This document shows positions 46,942 through 56,358 of a stretch of 64,000 nt of DNA, in pieces. This DNA is from Candidatus Albibeggiatoa sp. nov. NOAA (lineage in GTDB: Bacteria > Pseudomonadota > Gammaproteobacteria > Beggiatoales > Beggiatoaceae): NCBI GenBank assembly GCA_025800385.1, contig JAOXRS010000136.1:80170-144169 (forward strand), read 5' to 3'. Position 1 is the first letter of the stretch. The number at the start of each line of letters is the position of its first letter. The notes under the pieces were generated by a model that saw only the letters and a list, made by a program, of their open reading frames with translations, was not told where the DNA came from and searched no databases. Position numbers and translations under genes: made by a program.

Positions 46942-49323
46942 CTATTTCGCTTCTTCGACTGCCTTGGCGGCGGCTTCTGATACGGTTTTATTTTCTATTT
47001 CCATGCCAGCGGCTTTGCGTAACAACTGGTTCATGTGACGAGTGTGCTCTTCTTCATTGAGTTTCTTCTCAGTGTTGACTTTATTCCACAACTCATCATT
47101 GGTCATTTCCTTATGGCAACCCATACATAAACCAGTGCGTTCCATTTTCTCGCGCTGCTCTTGAGTCAGAGGGCCTGTCAATGGCCAGTGCGAACCACTT
47201 GTCACCAACTGCTTACCATCACGCGTCACGATTTGGCTTAAATCCCATTTTAAATCTGGAATCGCTTGTGATTGAATTTGGGTTTTCCCTGGGATCACTT
47301 CACCTTGTGCCGTTTCTAAATCCACATACATGGGTTCATGCTGTCTGTTATTAAAGCGACCATCTTCAATACCATAACCCAAGGTCTTCGGATCGTTATG
47401 ACAACTTTCACAACGACGCGCTTGACGACCCGCTGTGTGAGGCTGAACCGCTGCCATGTCTAAACCAGGGCCTTCAGGGGTTTCCCATATCTTGTTGTGC
47501 GCAACCGTATTACCATCTTTATCAATAACCGTTGTAATCACCTGACACCCTGGCATCATCGGCGTCACACGACCTTCACCATTAATACCTAAAATTGGTG
47601 TTTCCCAACGTAAGTAAGAACGGGTTTCAGATACTTTACCGGGGCCATGTAAACCATTGGTATCATAAGCGGCATCAGGGGTTAAACCGTCTTCACCACG
47701 CGCATTAGCATTACGAATCCAATCCACATTGGTTTTGCCTTCAGAATAATCCACCGTGATATGACAACCATAACATTGTGGTACCCAGTCCGCGTGACAG
47801 GCATAACACTCCATATTTTCCATATGACTTGCCACTTTGGTCATCGCCACTTTGGCATCAAGACTACGCCAGCTATCTTCGTCTTTGATTTTCTTCAATA
47901 AAGGCACTTTGAAATCTGTACCCGATGCAGAATGTAAAATCACTTCATCACCGTCTTTTACAACGTTGCCTAAAGGATTACCACGCGCACTTAAGAGATA
48001 ACCATCTTTTGGTTCATAATAAGTTGCAAACGCCATGAAAGCTGGCCATTTATCGCCTAAACCACGAGGGTCTTGAGGAATGTCTTGCTGGAATTCTTCA
48101 CCATAACCTAAAGGCAAATCCCAAGGATAAACATCAGGTGTGCCATGACAATCCGCACATTCAATTTCGACTTGGGCTAACGTTGTTCCAGGAATATTGC
48201 CGTCACCGTGCATTTCAATTGACGTATGACAATCTTGACATAACATACCACCTTTTGGATTTTCTGGACGGCTTTCAACTTGGTGATGTAAATCATCTTT
48301 GATGAACAAGTATTTTTTCGTATGCAATTTAGGTTGTTTGCCGCCTTCTTCATCGTAAGGGCTGCCGTAAGGGAATTCCATAATACCTTGATAACTCACA
48401 CCAATCCGTTTACCACGGTTATGACAAGAGTTACAAGTTTCAGTTGGAATACCAGAATATTCAACGTCACCGACTTTGACTTTATTTTTACGAGTGGCTT
48501 GGATTTGGTGAGTTAAGATATGACCCGGTTGGTTTTTATTGATGCTTGGATCATTACCTTCATAAAAGCCTTCATTACTGTAAGGTACATGACACGCTGA
48601 ACAGCCGCTACCACGATAATCACCCCGTTTTTCACGACCTGTTACCCCAACGTGACAACGCTGACATTCTTGGCGCGAATACGTTAAACCTGCATGATTT
48701 GGATTGTCTGGAATATCTTCCATTTTTGGATCAGGTACTTGCTTTAACTCATCAGCGAACTGGTCAGTGTGTGCCGCCATCATTTTGACCATGTAATCTT
48801 TATATGCTTCTGTACCTACACTTGGAACTTTGCCGTCTTCATCTTTAAGATCATAATTACCCCAAACGACTTTGTGATCTGTTTGATAACCCCACGACCA
48901 TAAATTTCCTTGTAATTTACCTGCTTCGGTATTCATTAAGGCTTTTTCTAAACGATTCGCATAACCTGAGTGACACGCTGATTGACCGCAGGTGTATTCG
49001 TTAATCCAAATACTACCGGGATCAGGGTAGAACATTTGTGGACCTTTGGCCTTGATTAAGCTTTCTGGTGAACCTGTATGCGCTTTTTCTTTTGTTGTTG
49101 CTTCAGGATTACCACCATGACAGTAAACACAGCCAGCAGGATCGCCGTGTTGTGCAGACATCGCTTTGACAGTGGCATTCATGGCAGGCGTGCCCATTTC
49201 CTCAATGCCGTTGTGACAGGTTAAACAACCCGATTCTGGTGTATTGGCTCTGGCTAATGGCGAGAGTAGTAAGGCAAATATCATCAACGAGGTGATGACA
49301 AAAGTTGTTATGACATTTCTCAT
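46942..49323 (-). CDS. Periplasmic multihaem c-type cytochrome with 12 haem-binding motifs
   Basis: 793 residues, preceded by a GGAGG-rich site. Signal peptide 1-26 (LLLSPLARA). I count eleven CXXCH motifs (CLTCH, CVYCH, CQRCH, CSACH, CNSCH, CQDCH, CADCH, CYACH, CYGCH, CESCH, CMGCH) and one CX4CH (CGQSACH, residues 112-118), giving a possible 12 haems. No TM helix follows the signal, so it is soluble periplasmic or secreted; the C-terminal 40 residues are charged and helical. Role is electron transfer or a multihaem reductase/oxidase of nitrogen or sulfur compounds; the specific family is not identified. No quinol-oxidising partner is adjacent. A 689-bp AT-rich leader precedes it. Confidence 0.88.
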   Translation of the reverse strand: MRNVITTFVITSLMIFALLLSPLARANTPESGCLTCHNGIEEMGTPAMNATVKAMSAQHGDPAGCVYCHGGNPEATTKEKAHTGSPESLIKAKGPQMFYPDPGSIWINEYTCGQSACHSGYANRLEKALMNTEAGKLQGNLWSWGYQTDHKVVWGNYDLKDEDGKVPSVGTEAYKDYMVKMMAAHTDQFADELKQVPDPKMEDIPDNPNHAGLTYSRQECQRCHVGVTGREKRGDYRGSGCSACHVPYSNEGFYEGNDPSINKNQPGHILTHQIQATRKNKVKVGDVEYSGIPTETCNSCHNRGKRIGVSYQGIMEFPYGSPYDEEGGKQPKLHTKKYLFIKDDLHHQVESRPENPKGGMLCQDCHTSIEMHGDGNIPGTTLAQVEIECADCHGTPDVYPWDLPLGYGEEFQQDIPQDPRGLGDKWPAFMAFATYYEPKDGYLLSARGNPLGNVVKDGDEVILHSASGTDFKVPLLKKIKDEDSWRSLDAKVAMTKVASHMENMECYACHADWVPQCYGCHITVDYSEGKTNVDWIRNANARGEDGLTPDAAYDTNGLHGPGKVSETRSYLRWETPILGINGEGRVTPMMPGCQVITTVIDKDGNTVAHNKIWETPEGPGLDMAAVQPHTAGRQARRCESCHNDPKTLGYGIEDGRFNNRQHEPMYVDLETAQGEVIPGKTQIQSQAIPDLKWDLSQIVTRDGKQLVTSGSHWPLTGPLTQEQREKMERTGLCMGCHKEMTNDELWNKVNTEKKLNEEEHTRHMNQLLRKAAGMEIENKTVSEAAAKAVEEAK

Positions 49324-50012
49324 GACTGTTCCAGCCTCCTCCTTAGTTGCATATAAGCACTATTTATTCTAGCAAAAATAAAACTTAATGCGTGTAAAAA
49401 ACAAAGGGAAATATGAAAAAACCAAAGAAATGCCGAAAATAATATTTTTAATTAAGAATGAATCTTATTTGTATTGGATATTATACTAAAAAAATGACTA
49501 TATCCTACTAAAATTCTAGGAAAAAGGCGTAAAAACATTGTAAAAAATAAGTTTAATTGTTAATGAGTATTATTACTATTTAAGATATTGCTAAAATAGC
49601 AATTAAGGCTTTTTTAAATCATATAAAATATAATAAAATGGCTTTTTTTTGGAAAATATAAAAAAGTCTCTGAAAATTAATTTTTATGATTTCTTTAGAA
49701 AGTTGTGATTGTATGAATTTTTTTAAATTTAGATGATTACACTTTATTTGTTGATTTGCATTCTCAATTTATTTAAACAAAATAAGTCTGTTTAGATTGA
49801 GTTTTAATAGATTACTTTTAAATAGTGAAAAATATAGCGTTAATTGTGATATAGAGAAGTAACAATAAGAATAACAAGAAAGGGGCTGAATCAACCCAAT
49901 AGATATGAGTTGCAGAGGGTCTATGTAATAGAAAATAAACCAAAGAAAAATAACTGATTGAGGAAAGGATAAAAGGGAACAGATTTCTATCTATCCCCTT
50001 TAAAATGATTAA
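49324..50012. other. Long AT-rich intergenic region upstream of the multihaem cytochrome
   Basis: This 689-bp stretch lies between hflC and the cytochrome, both on the minus strand. It is extremely AT-rich from about 49380 to 49860, with no ORF showing coding character. It probably contains the cytochrome promoter and regulatory sites. I looked for FNR-type TTGAT-N4-ATCAA sites and saw none that is complete. Near the hflC end a weak stem (AAAGGG / CCCTTT, 18-nt loop, about 49972-50003) may terminate hflKC. Confidence 0.45.
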
Positions 50013-50894
50013 CTATTCGGCAACAGTTGCGCCTTGAGTTGATTTAAAGTAATTGAAAAACTCTGAATCAGGTTTAATTAACATTACATCACCCTGATTA
50101 TTAAAAGTTTCTTTATACGCGTTTAAGCTACGATACAAAGCGTAGAACTCACTATTTTTAGTATAGGCTGTTGCGTACGTTTCAGCTGCTTTCGCATCAC
50201 CTTCACCACGAACAATTTCTGCATTACGTTTTGCTGTTGCAATAATTTCAGTGCTTTCACGATCTGCTTTTGCGCGAATCCGTGTGCCTTCAGCTTCACC
50301 TTGAGAACGTAACTGTTTAGCTACACGCTCACGCTCTGCTTCCATCCGACGATGCACTGAGCTACGTACTTCAGTTGGTAATTCAATTCGTTTGATCCGA
50401 ACGTCTACGATTGAAATACCAAATTTTTGCGCACGGCTATCCGCTTCTTCAGTAATGATGTCCATGATTTCAGAACGATCACCAGATACAACGTCTTGAA
50501 TTGAACGTTTACCAAATTCGCTACGTAAACCGTCAGCAATAATTTCTGACAAACGTTGACCCGCCATCAAATCACTACCACTGGTTGACGTGAAATAGGT
50601 TTCAACATCAACAATACGCCATTTGATGTAAGAATCTACAATCAAGTTTTTCTTTTCAGAAGTTAAGAACTGTTCTGGGCGAGCATCCAAAGTCTGAACA
50701 CGTCGATCAAATTTACGTACATTTTGAATCAAAGGAAACTTAAAATGTAACCCCGGTTCATAGTCTTTGGCAACGACTTGACCTAATTGCAACCGCAAGG
50801 CAAGTTCAGTTTGTTTAACAATGAAAACTGACATTAAACCAATTGTAACCAAAACCATCAAAATACTTAAAACTAACATTTTACTGGCTGACAT
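50013..50894 (-). CDS. hflC: HflC, SPFH-family modulator of FtsH protease
   Basis: 293 residues from ATG 50894, which has GAGGAGGG upstream and overlaps the hflK end by 14 bases; a longer in-frame start inside hflK is unlikely. N-terminal TM helix (about 6-26), then the SPFH/band-7 domain (VVAKDYEPGLHFKFPLIQNV, KFDRRVQTLDARPEQFLT) and a coiled-coil C-terminal half (RRMEAERERVAKQLRSQGEAEGT in parts). With HflK it forms a periplasm-facing cage around FtsH that limits its proteolysis. Confidence 0.96.
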   Translation of the reverse strand: MSASKMLVLSILMVLVTIGLMSVFIVKQTELALRLQLGQVVAKDYEPGLHFKFPLIQNVRKFDRRVQTLDARPEQFLTSEKKNLIVDSYIKWRIVDVETYFTSTSGSDLMAGQRLSEIIADGLRSEFGKRSIQDVVSGDRSEIMDIITEEADSRAQKFGISIVDVRIKRIELPTEVRSSVHRRMEAERERVAKQLRSQGEAEGTRIRAKADRESTEIIATAKRNAEIVRGEGDAKAAETYATAYTKNSEFYALYRSLNAYKETFNNQGDVMLIKPDSEFFNYFKSTQGATVAE

Positions 50895-52080
50895 TAGCAC
50901 GCCCTCCTCTTTCCCGTGCGTCTTCGCGTGAACGTCGTCCTCTTTCATCCTCTTGCGAATAGCTTGGTATGATCGGCTGAGGTTGACTATTTGGTAGTGT
51001 GATTGATTGTGGGTTAATTGTTCTTGGATTTGAGTTCATCAATTTATCCAAAGGCAATAGCATTAGATTGTTGCCACTGTCCACATCCATCATGATCTTG
51101 TTAGTGCTACCTAACACTTGTTCCATAGTTTCTAAATATAAGCGTTGTCGCGTAATTTCAGGGGCTTTCTCATACTCAGTTAATACTTGTAAGAAGCGTT
51201 GAGTTTCACCTTCAGCTTTGGCAATGGCTTGCGCTTTATAAGCTAAAGATTCTTCGCGTAATTTATCTGATAAACCTTTGGCTCGTTGCACCACTTCGTT
51301 TGCATAAGCTTGAGCTTGGTTTTTATAACGCTCTTCATCTTCACGCGCTTTAATAACGTCGGCAAATGCTTCTTGTACTTCATTAGGCGGTTGAGCATCT
51401 TGCATGTTGACACTGATGACAGTTAAGCCTGTGACATAACGGTTTAAAATATCTTGAATCAATACTTTGGTATCAGCTGCAACACGTGCACGTTCACTGG
51501 TTAACACGTCATCCATTTTGCTTGTACCAACAATTTCACGTAATGCACTTTCTGTGGCTTGATGCAATGTGCTATCAGGATCACGAATATTAAATAAGTA
51601 ATCTTTCGCATCTTTCACACGGTACTGCACAACCAATTTAATTTTGATGATATTTTCATCTTGGGTCAGCATCAATGCTTCATGTGTGACCGCTCGGACT
51701 TCTTCCACATTCACGATTTCCACTTCTTCAATCGGTGATGGGAAATGCCAATGCAAACCTTGTGTTGTCGTTTGGTTATATGCACCAAAGCGAGTAACAA
51801 CCCCTTGCTCTGCTGGTTGTACAATATAGAAACCAAATAAAGCCCAAATAATAAGACCTGTTAGTACAATAACAACCAGTGCTGTCCAGCTGATGCCGTC
51901 ACCTCCACTATTGTCATTAGAATCACCGCCGTCGTTGCCGCCACCTTTTTTATTGCCAAACATATTGTTTAGCTTGTCTTGCATTTTTTTAATGACTTCG
52001 TCTAAATCTGGTGGGCCATCCTCGTTCTTGCGGTGTCCCCAAGGGTCTTTATCGTTACCACCCGGTTCATTCCACGCCAT
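50881..52080 (-). CDS. hflK: HflK, SPFH-family modulator of FtsH protease
   Basis: 399 residues. Cytoplasmic N-terminus rich in Gly/Asn/Asp with the conserved start MAWNEPGGNDKDPWG, one TM helix (about 66-88), then the SPFH domain (VQPAEQGVVTRFGAYNQTT, GLHWHFPSPIEEVEIVN) and coiled coil (ANEVVQRAKGLSDKLREESL). Forms the HflKC complex with the overlapping hflC. A CGGAG site lies about 10 bases before the ATG. hfq and hflX, which often precede hflKC, are not present; the upstream gene is truD in the opposite direction. Confidence 0.96.
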   Translation of the reverse strand: MAWNEPGGNDKDPWGHRKNEDGPPDLDEVIKKMQDKLNNMFGNKKGGGNDGGDSNDNSGGDGISWTALVVIVLTGLIIWALFGFYIVQPAEQGVVTRFGAYNQTTTQGLHWHFPSPIEEVEIVNVEEVRAVTHEALMLTQDENIIKIKLVVQYRVKDAKDYLFNIRDPDSTLHQATESALREIVGTSKMDDVLTSERARVAADTKVLIQDILNRYVTGLTVISVNMQDAQPPNEVQEAFADVIKAREDEERYKNQAQAYANEVVQRAKGLSDKLREESLAYKAQAIAKAEGETQRFLQVLTEYEKAPEITRQRLYLETMEQVLGSTNKIMMDVDSGNNLMLLPLDKLMNSNPRTINPQSITLPNSQPQPIIPSYSQEDERGRRSREDARERGGRANVSQ

Positions 52081-52439
52081 GTATATTACTCCGTTTAAAG
52101 TGCATTCGTTTAGACTATATGATATATGATTTGACTACAATGAATTTTCAAAGTTATTGAGTATAAAATCAGTACGTGTTGTATGGGTCATGATGGGACT
52201 TTTATTTTTTATTGCAACCGTTTGGATAAAACACGTTTTGAACTTATTTATTTCAGTTTTAGTACAATCGGCACAACTTGGCAATTTTACTTGCTTTTAT
52301 CACCATACAAAACAAACAGTGCATTGTATGCAGTCTATGAGTATGATGCAAGAACAGTTTTTAATGCTTATATTCACTTGCTATTTTTGATTCAAATGAT
52401 AAAACAGTGATTGAATAATTATTTTAAAGAGAATGTTAC
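52081..52439. other. Divergent region between hflK and truD, possible tiny membrane ORF
   Basis: 359 bp, AT-rich, expected to carry both promoters. A frame from about ATG 52190 to 52390 would encode a 66-residue peptide with one hydrophobic segment (MMGLLFFIATVWIKHVLNLF) and several Cys. It has no ribosome site, so I do not call it a gene. Confidence 0.35.
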
Positions 52440-53453
52440 ATGCAAATCCCATCTTATGCTTTTGCCAGTCATGAGCCCACTGTAAAAGGCCAAATTCGCC
52501 AACAGTTAACCGATTTTCAGGTGGATGAAGATTTAGGCTTTGAATTGACAGGTGAAGGTGAACATGTATGTTTGCATATCAAAAAAACAGGTGCAAATAC
52601 TGAGTGGGTGGCGAAACAAATTGCCCGCTTTGCTCAAGTTAGAAATATGGATGTCAGTTATGCAGGGATGAAAGACCGTCATGCAGTGACAACGCAATGG
52701 TTTAGTATTTATATGGGGAATAAGCCTGAGCCTGATTGGAGTCAGTTTACACATAATGAATTTGAAATTCTGACCATGACGCGCCATGCAAAAAAAATCC
52801 GCAAAGGCAGTTTAAAGTCTAATCGATTTATCTTAGTAATTCGTGATTTAGAAGGCAATCTTGATGAATTAGAACCTAAATTAAATTGGATTCAGCAACA
52901 TGGCGTACCGAACTATTTCGGTGAACAACGTTTTGGTCATGATAATTTAGATCAAGCGATTGCGATGTTAAAAGGTGAACAGAAAGTTAAAAGTAAACAT
53001 TTGCGTGGTATTTACTTGTCTACCATTCGTTCATTTTTATTCAATCAAGTATTATCAGAAAGAATTCAGCAAAACATTTGGAATCAAGCGATTGATGGTG
53101 ATGTGATGCAACTCAATGGTAGTCAAAGTGTCTTTGCTTTAGATGCGGTAACGGATGAAATTAAGCAACGCCTAACTGAATTTGATATTCATCCGACTTG
53201 TAGTCTAGCGGGTGATGGTGAACCATTATTAAAAGCCGCAGCGGCGCAACTAGAACAACAGATTTTACAACCGCATGAAGATTTAATTGAAGGTCTAAAA
53301 AATGCGCGATTAAAATTAGCCCATCGTGCCACACGCATCAAAGTGGAGCAGTTAGAATGGGAATGGCAAGATACGAATACCTTACAAGTTGCATTTTCTT
53401 TGGAAGCAGGCAGTTATGCAACTTCTGTATTACGGGAATTGGTTTCGGTTTAA
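52440..53453 (+). CDS. truD: tRNA pseudouridine(13) synthase
   Basis: 337 residues, the family length. Converts U13 of tRNA-Glu to pseudouridine. The catalytic Asp lies in the conserved AGMKDRHAVTTQWFS motif near residue 80. Other TruD signatures are FQVDEDLGFELTGEGEH at the N-terminus and GVPNYFGEQRFGHDNLD before the TRUD insertion domain, and LEAGSYATSVLRELV at the C-terminus. AGAGAA precedes the ATG. The usual ispF/surE neighbours are absent. Confidence 0.96.
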   Translation: MQIPSYAFASHEPTVKGQIRQQLTDFQVDEDLGFELTGEGEHVCLHIKKTGANTEWVAKQIARFAQVRNMDVSYAGMKDRHAVTTQWFSIYMGNKPEPDWSQFTHNEFEILTMTRHAKKIRKGSLKSNRFILVIRDLEGNLDELEPKLNWIQQHGVPNYFGEQRFGHDNLDQAIAMLKGEQKVKSKHLRGIYLSTIRSFLFNQVLSERIQQNIWNQAIDGDVMQLNGSQSVFALDAVTDEIKQRLTEFDIHPTCSLAGDGEPLLKAAAAQLEQQILQPHEDLIEGLKNARLKLAHRATRIKVEQLEWEWQDTNTLQVAFSLEAGSYATSVLRELVSV

Positions 53454-53464
53454 AATAACTTTAT

Positions 53465-53501
53465 AAATACCAATCCTGAATAATGTACTGGACTGGTATT
53501 T
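53465..53501. terminator. Bidirectional terminator between truD and the McrC-like gene
   Basis: An 8-bp stem AAATACCA / TGGTATTT, extended by two GC pairs after a small mismatch, lies between two convergent stops. Short T-rich tails occur on both sides. Confidence 0.65.
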
Positions 53502-53505
53502 CTTT

Positions 53506-54840
53506 CTAAGCCGCAAGCTTAATATTTTTTGTTTCCGCTTCCGCTTGTTTTAAATCGCGCTCATGTTTACCCCAAGCCAACGCATAATGGTCTATATCAG
53601 ATAGCCATTCTCTCAATGGTTTGGGTGTCCAGTCGAGTGGGTGCATAGGGATTGTCCCCGTTCGGCCTTCGACATCATCTAATTCACAATGTGATTGATG
53701 CAGCGGTGCAGCAGACCACGCTCGCAATGGATTACGCACCACGGGAACACCTGCAAGTGTCGCCATTCCTGTGGTTTCAATCGTATTTAAATAACGCCCT
53801 TTACCGCGCCGAATTTGTGCATCGACGGTGGTCGTAGGGTCTAAAATAAACCCGTCGACACCATAAGGGCCTGCAGTCACAATCATATAATCGGGATGGG
53901 TTTCTTCAACATGGTTACAAGCAAAACCGCTAGGGTGACTTTCTTTACGAGAAAAACGCGGCTCAATCCATAAACTGATCTCAATACCTTGTTTATGTAA
54001 TTTAACTTCACCGCCTAAAAACAACGCACCAACAGGATCAGAATAAGACACCCAGCCTAAACTTTCCAAACTATTGAGCAATTTCACCCCACACCAACGC
54101 TGATATAAATAAGGCGTATCGGCAATTTCTGCTGTGCCGTTGAGTAATTGGTGTAAATACCCTGGTAAATAATCAGTGGGATGGGTGAGTTGTTGCGCAT
54201 AAACCCGCAATTGTGTCCAAGCTTGTGAACGTGGAAACGGATAAGGCAGTGACTCAGAAGCCACAAAACGATGTTGAACCGTACGCATTAAAGTAACACG
54301 GGCATGTTCCAGTTTACTTTGTGCTTCATGCAAACGTGAACGCATTGACAGCAAGGTCACACGGTCATTTTGCGCATAATCTGAACGACCTTGTTGATTT
54401 AACAAAGAATCATCAATGTACTTAGTATTCCGATCTAAAATATTTTCTAATTCTTCTTGCTGCAAATCGAGCAAATACAACAACCAACGCAACGGACGGG
54501 TATCAACCTCGGTAGCGGGTAAAATGCTCAACCAACGCGCGGGCAATAATTTATGGTTTTTATCATATTGATAATCACTACTACGACGTGAAAGTTTCGC
54601 CCGTTTCGGTGATGCGTGATAATGCACTTGAAATTTATGGGTTGCCTCAGCCGTTTCTAGCTCGGCAATTAAACGAGGAATTAAACCTGTCAAATAGTCA
54701 ATGGCATGTAATAATGAACTGGTGCTCGCAACCGTGCCAATGCTGGTTGACACTTGTTGTGCCGCATTTAAACCTGGTGCTAATAGCTCAGCCGAAAAAT
54801 CTTTTAAGTCATCAACTATTTGTTGTATAAACAGGTTCAT
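53506..54840 (-). CDS. McrC/DUF2357-like protein with apparently degenerate nuclease site
   Basis: 444 residues. The N-terminal 250 residues are helical, and YLYQRWCGVKLLNSLESLGW (about 240-260) matches the y..WC...L...L..lG motif of McrC/DUF2357 proteins. A PD-(D/E)XK nuclease core should follow; HPDYMIV and GFILDPTTT occupy the expected strands, but the usual DAKYR is DPTTT here, so the catalytic Lys appears lost. No signal peptide or TM. It starts seven bases after the pilU-like stop and is probably co-transcribed with it. No McrB GTPase is nearby. Assignment is by motif only. Confidence 0.5.
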   Translation of the reverse strand: MNLFIQQIVDDLKDFSAELLAPGLNAAQQVSTSIGTVASTSSLLHAIDYLTGLIPRLIAELETAEATHKFQVHYHASPKRAKLSRRSSDYQYDKNHKLLPARWLSILPATEVDTRPLRWLLYLLDLQQEELENILDRNTKYIDDSLLNQQGRSDYAQNDRVTLLSMRSRLHEAQSKLEHARVTLMRTVQHRFVASESLPYPFPRSQAWTQLRVYAQQLTHPTDYLPGYLHQLLNGTAEIADTPYLYQRWCGVKLLNSLESLGWVSYSDPVGALFLGGEVKLHKQGIEISLWIEPRFSRKESHPSGFACNHVEETHPDYMIVTAGPYGVDGFILDPTTTVDAQIRRGKGRYLNTIETTGMATLAGVPVVRNPLRAWSAAPLHQSHCELDDVEGRTGTIPMHPLDWTPKPLREWLSDIDHYALAWGKHERDLKQAEAETKNIKLAA

Positions 54841-54847
54841 ATCATAT

Positions 54848-55906
54848 TTAACCGAAATTGATTTTCGCTTCTAAGTCCATACGTGAATGCGCATGTGCTA
54901 ACGCTTCTTCCAAGGTAATCATGCCATCACGATATAAGTTATATAACGCCATGTCAAACGTTTGCACGCCTTTTTGTCCACTGGTTTCCATCGCCTCTTT
55001 AATATCTTCTGTTTTGCCATTTAAGATCAAATCTGCAATGTAAGGGGTGTTAATCATGATTTCTAAAGCGGCAATCCGTTTTTGATCCACACCCAGTACC
55101 AAACGCTGAGACAGTATACATACCAAATTAAGCGATAAGTCTGTAAATAGCTGTTGATGCTGCTCGACTTCAAACATATTCACAATACGTTGTAACGCTT
55201 GAAAGGTACTATTCGCATGTAAAGTGGAAATCACTAAATGCCCTGTATTGGACAAAGTGAGCACGGTTTCCATGGTTTCACGGTCTCGTACTTCTCCAAT
55301 TAAAATCACATCAGGTGATTCACGCATCGCACTTTTTAAAGCATTGGTATAAGAATGTGTATCGATACCAATTTCACGTTGATTAATCAAAGATTTCTTA
55401 TGTTCATGGATGAATTCAATCGGGTCTTCGATAGTTAAGATGTGCCCTGCTTGGTGTAAATTACGATAATCCAGCATCGCGGCAAGGGTGGTTGTTTTAC
55501 CTGAATTGGTTGCACCTGTCATCAAAACCAGCCCACGTTTGGGTGAAATGAGGTCTTTTAAAACTGTAGGTAAACGCAGGCCATCGATACTTGGTACATC
55601 CGTACGGATATGGCGCATCACAATCGACACATTTTTTTGCTGCGTGAAAACGTTGACTCTAAAGCGTTCATTCATACCTAGCGGTGTATATGCAAGGTCA
55701 GCTTCCAGATGCTTTTCAAAATACACCCATTGCGCGGCATCCATCAGATGTTTAGCAATTTGCTCAGTCTGCTCAGGCATAAATATATTTTTACCCACAG
55801 ACACCAGTTTGCCATTGAGTTTAATTTTTGCAGTTGTACCTACCGTAAAGTAAATGTCTGAGGCCTCTCGCTCGACCATCAATTTGAGATAAGGAAGAAT
55901 ATCCAT
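54848..55906 (-). CDS. pilU: PilU-like type IV pilus retraction ATPase
   Basis: 352 residues. The PAS-like N-terminal domain (about 1-100; YLKLMVEREASDIYFTVGT) precedes a RecA-like ATPase. Walker A reads VLMTGATNSGKTTTLAAML, the Asp box ILTIEDPIEFIHEHK, Walker B VILIGEVRDRETM and the His box GHLVISTLHANS. YRNLHQAGHILTIEDPIE and the C-terminal TFDMALYNLYRDGMITLEEALAHA fit PilU better than PilT, which has AIRE in the latter position. PilU assists PilT in pulling back pili under load. pilT itself is not adjacent; the downstream partner is the McrC-like gene. Confidence 0.82.
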   Translation of the reverse strand: MDILPYLKLMVEREASDIYFTVGTTAKIKLNGKLVSVGKNIFMPEQTEQIAKHLMDAAQWVYFEKHLEADLAYTPLGMNERFRVNVFTQQKNVSIVMRHIRTDVPSIDGLRLPTVLKDLISPKRGLVLMTGATNSGKTTTLAAMLDYRNLHQAGHILTIEDPIEFIHEHKKSLINQREIGIDTHSYTNALKSAMRESPDVILIGEVRDRETMETVLTLSNTGHLVISTLHANSTFQALQRIVNMFEVEQHQQLFTDLSLNLVCILSQRLVLGVDQKRIAALEIMINTPYIADLILNGKTEDIKEAMETSGQKGVQTFDMALYNLYRDGMITLEEALAHAHSRMDLEAKINFG

Positions 55907-56105
55907 AGTCAGCTCTCAATCTTTTAACAATGTTTGTGTTTAAATGTATAGATTGAAAATGACAACACTTATACAAAAATGCTTTATGGCTTGAATTTAG
56001 TGATGATGGGTTATGTTTTAATAGAACATAGAATTTATTCGCTGACAATACCTTAGCAATATGCTTTAATTTAGGTATGACACACCCTCAATAAAGATAG
56101 TAAGT

Positions 56106-56342
56106 ATGTTATTTTTCATAGTGATAATAGGTTTTTTATATCTGACTTATATATTATTTGCTATCAAAATATTACATAAAAAGTATGTGTTATTTAATTT
56201 TTCTTGTATTTTTATTTTGTTACTGTTGATAGTAAATATGAGTTTTATGTATAGTCATAATATAGATTTGCCTTATCAAAAAGAAGAATATGAAACAAAT
56301 GAAAAGCACAAAAGTATTGATATAGAACGGACAGGGATTTAA
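56106..56342 (+). CDS. Small membrane protein at the head of the TIR-STAND operon
   Basis: 78 residues. Two hydrophobic helices (about 1-22 and 28-50) with a basic loop between them (KILHKKYVLF), then a short charged tail. The ATG has no strong ribosome site. It ends 16 bp before the first TIR gene, on the same strand, and shares its extreme AT content, so it probably belongs to the operon. No family recognised. It could supply a membrane component to the system, or it may be a chance ORF in AT-rich DNA. Confidence 0.45.
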   Translation: MLFFIVIIGFLYLTYILFAIKILHKKYVLFNFSCIFILLLLIVNMSFMYSHNIDLPYQKEEYETNEKHKSIDIERTGI

Positions 56343-56358
56343 AACAAGGAATAGTTGA

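Noticed and set aside
52157..52390. 77-codon frame between hflK and truD
   Set aside because: TTG start, no ribosome site, composition explained by AT-rich promoter DNA; a shorter version remains possible.
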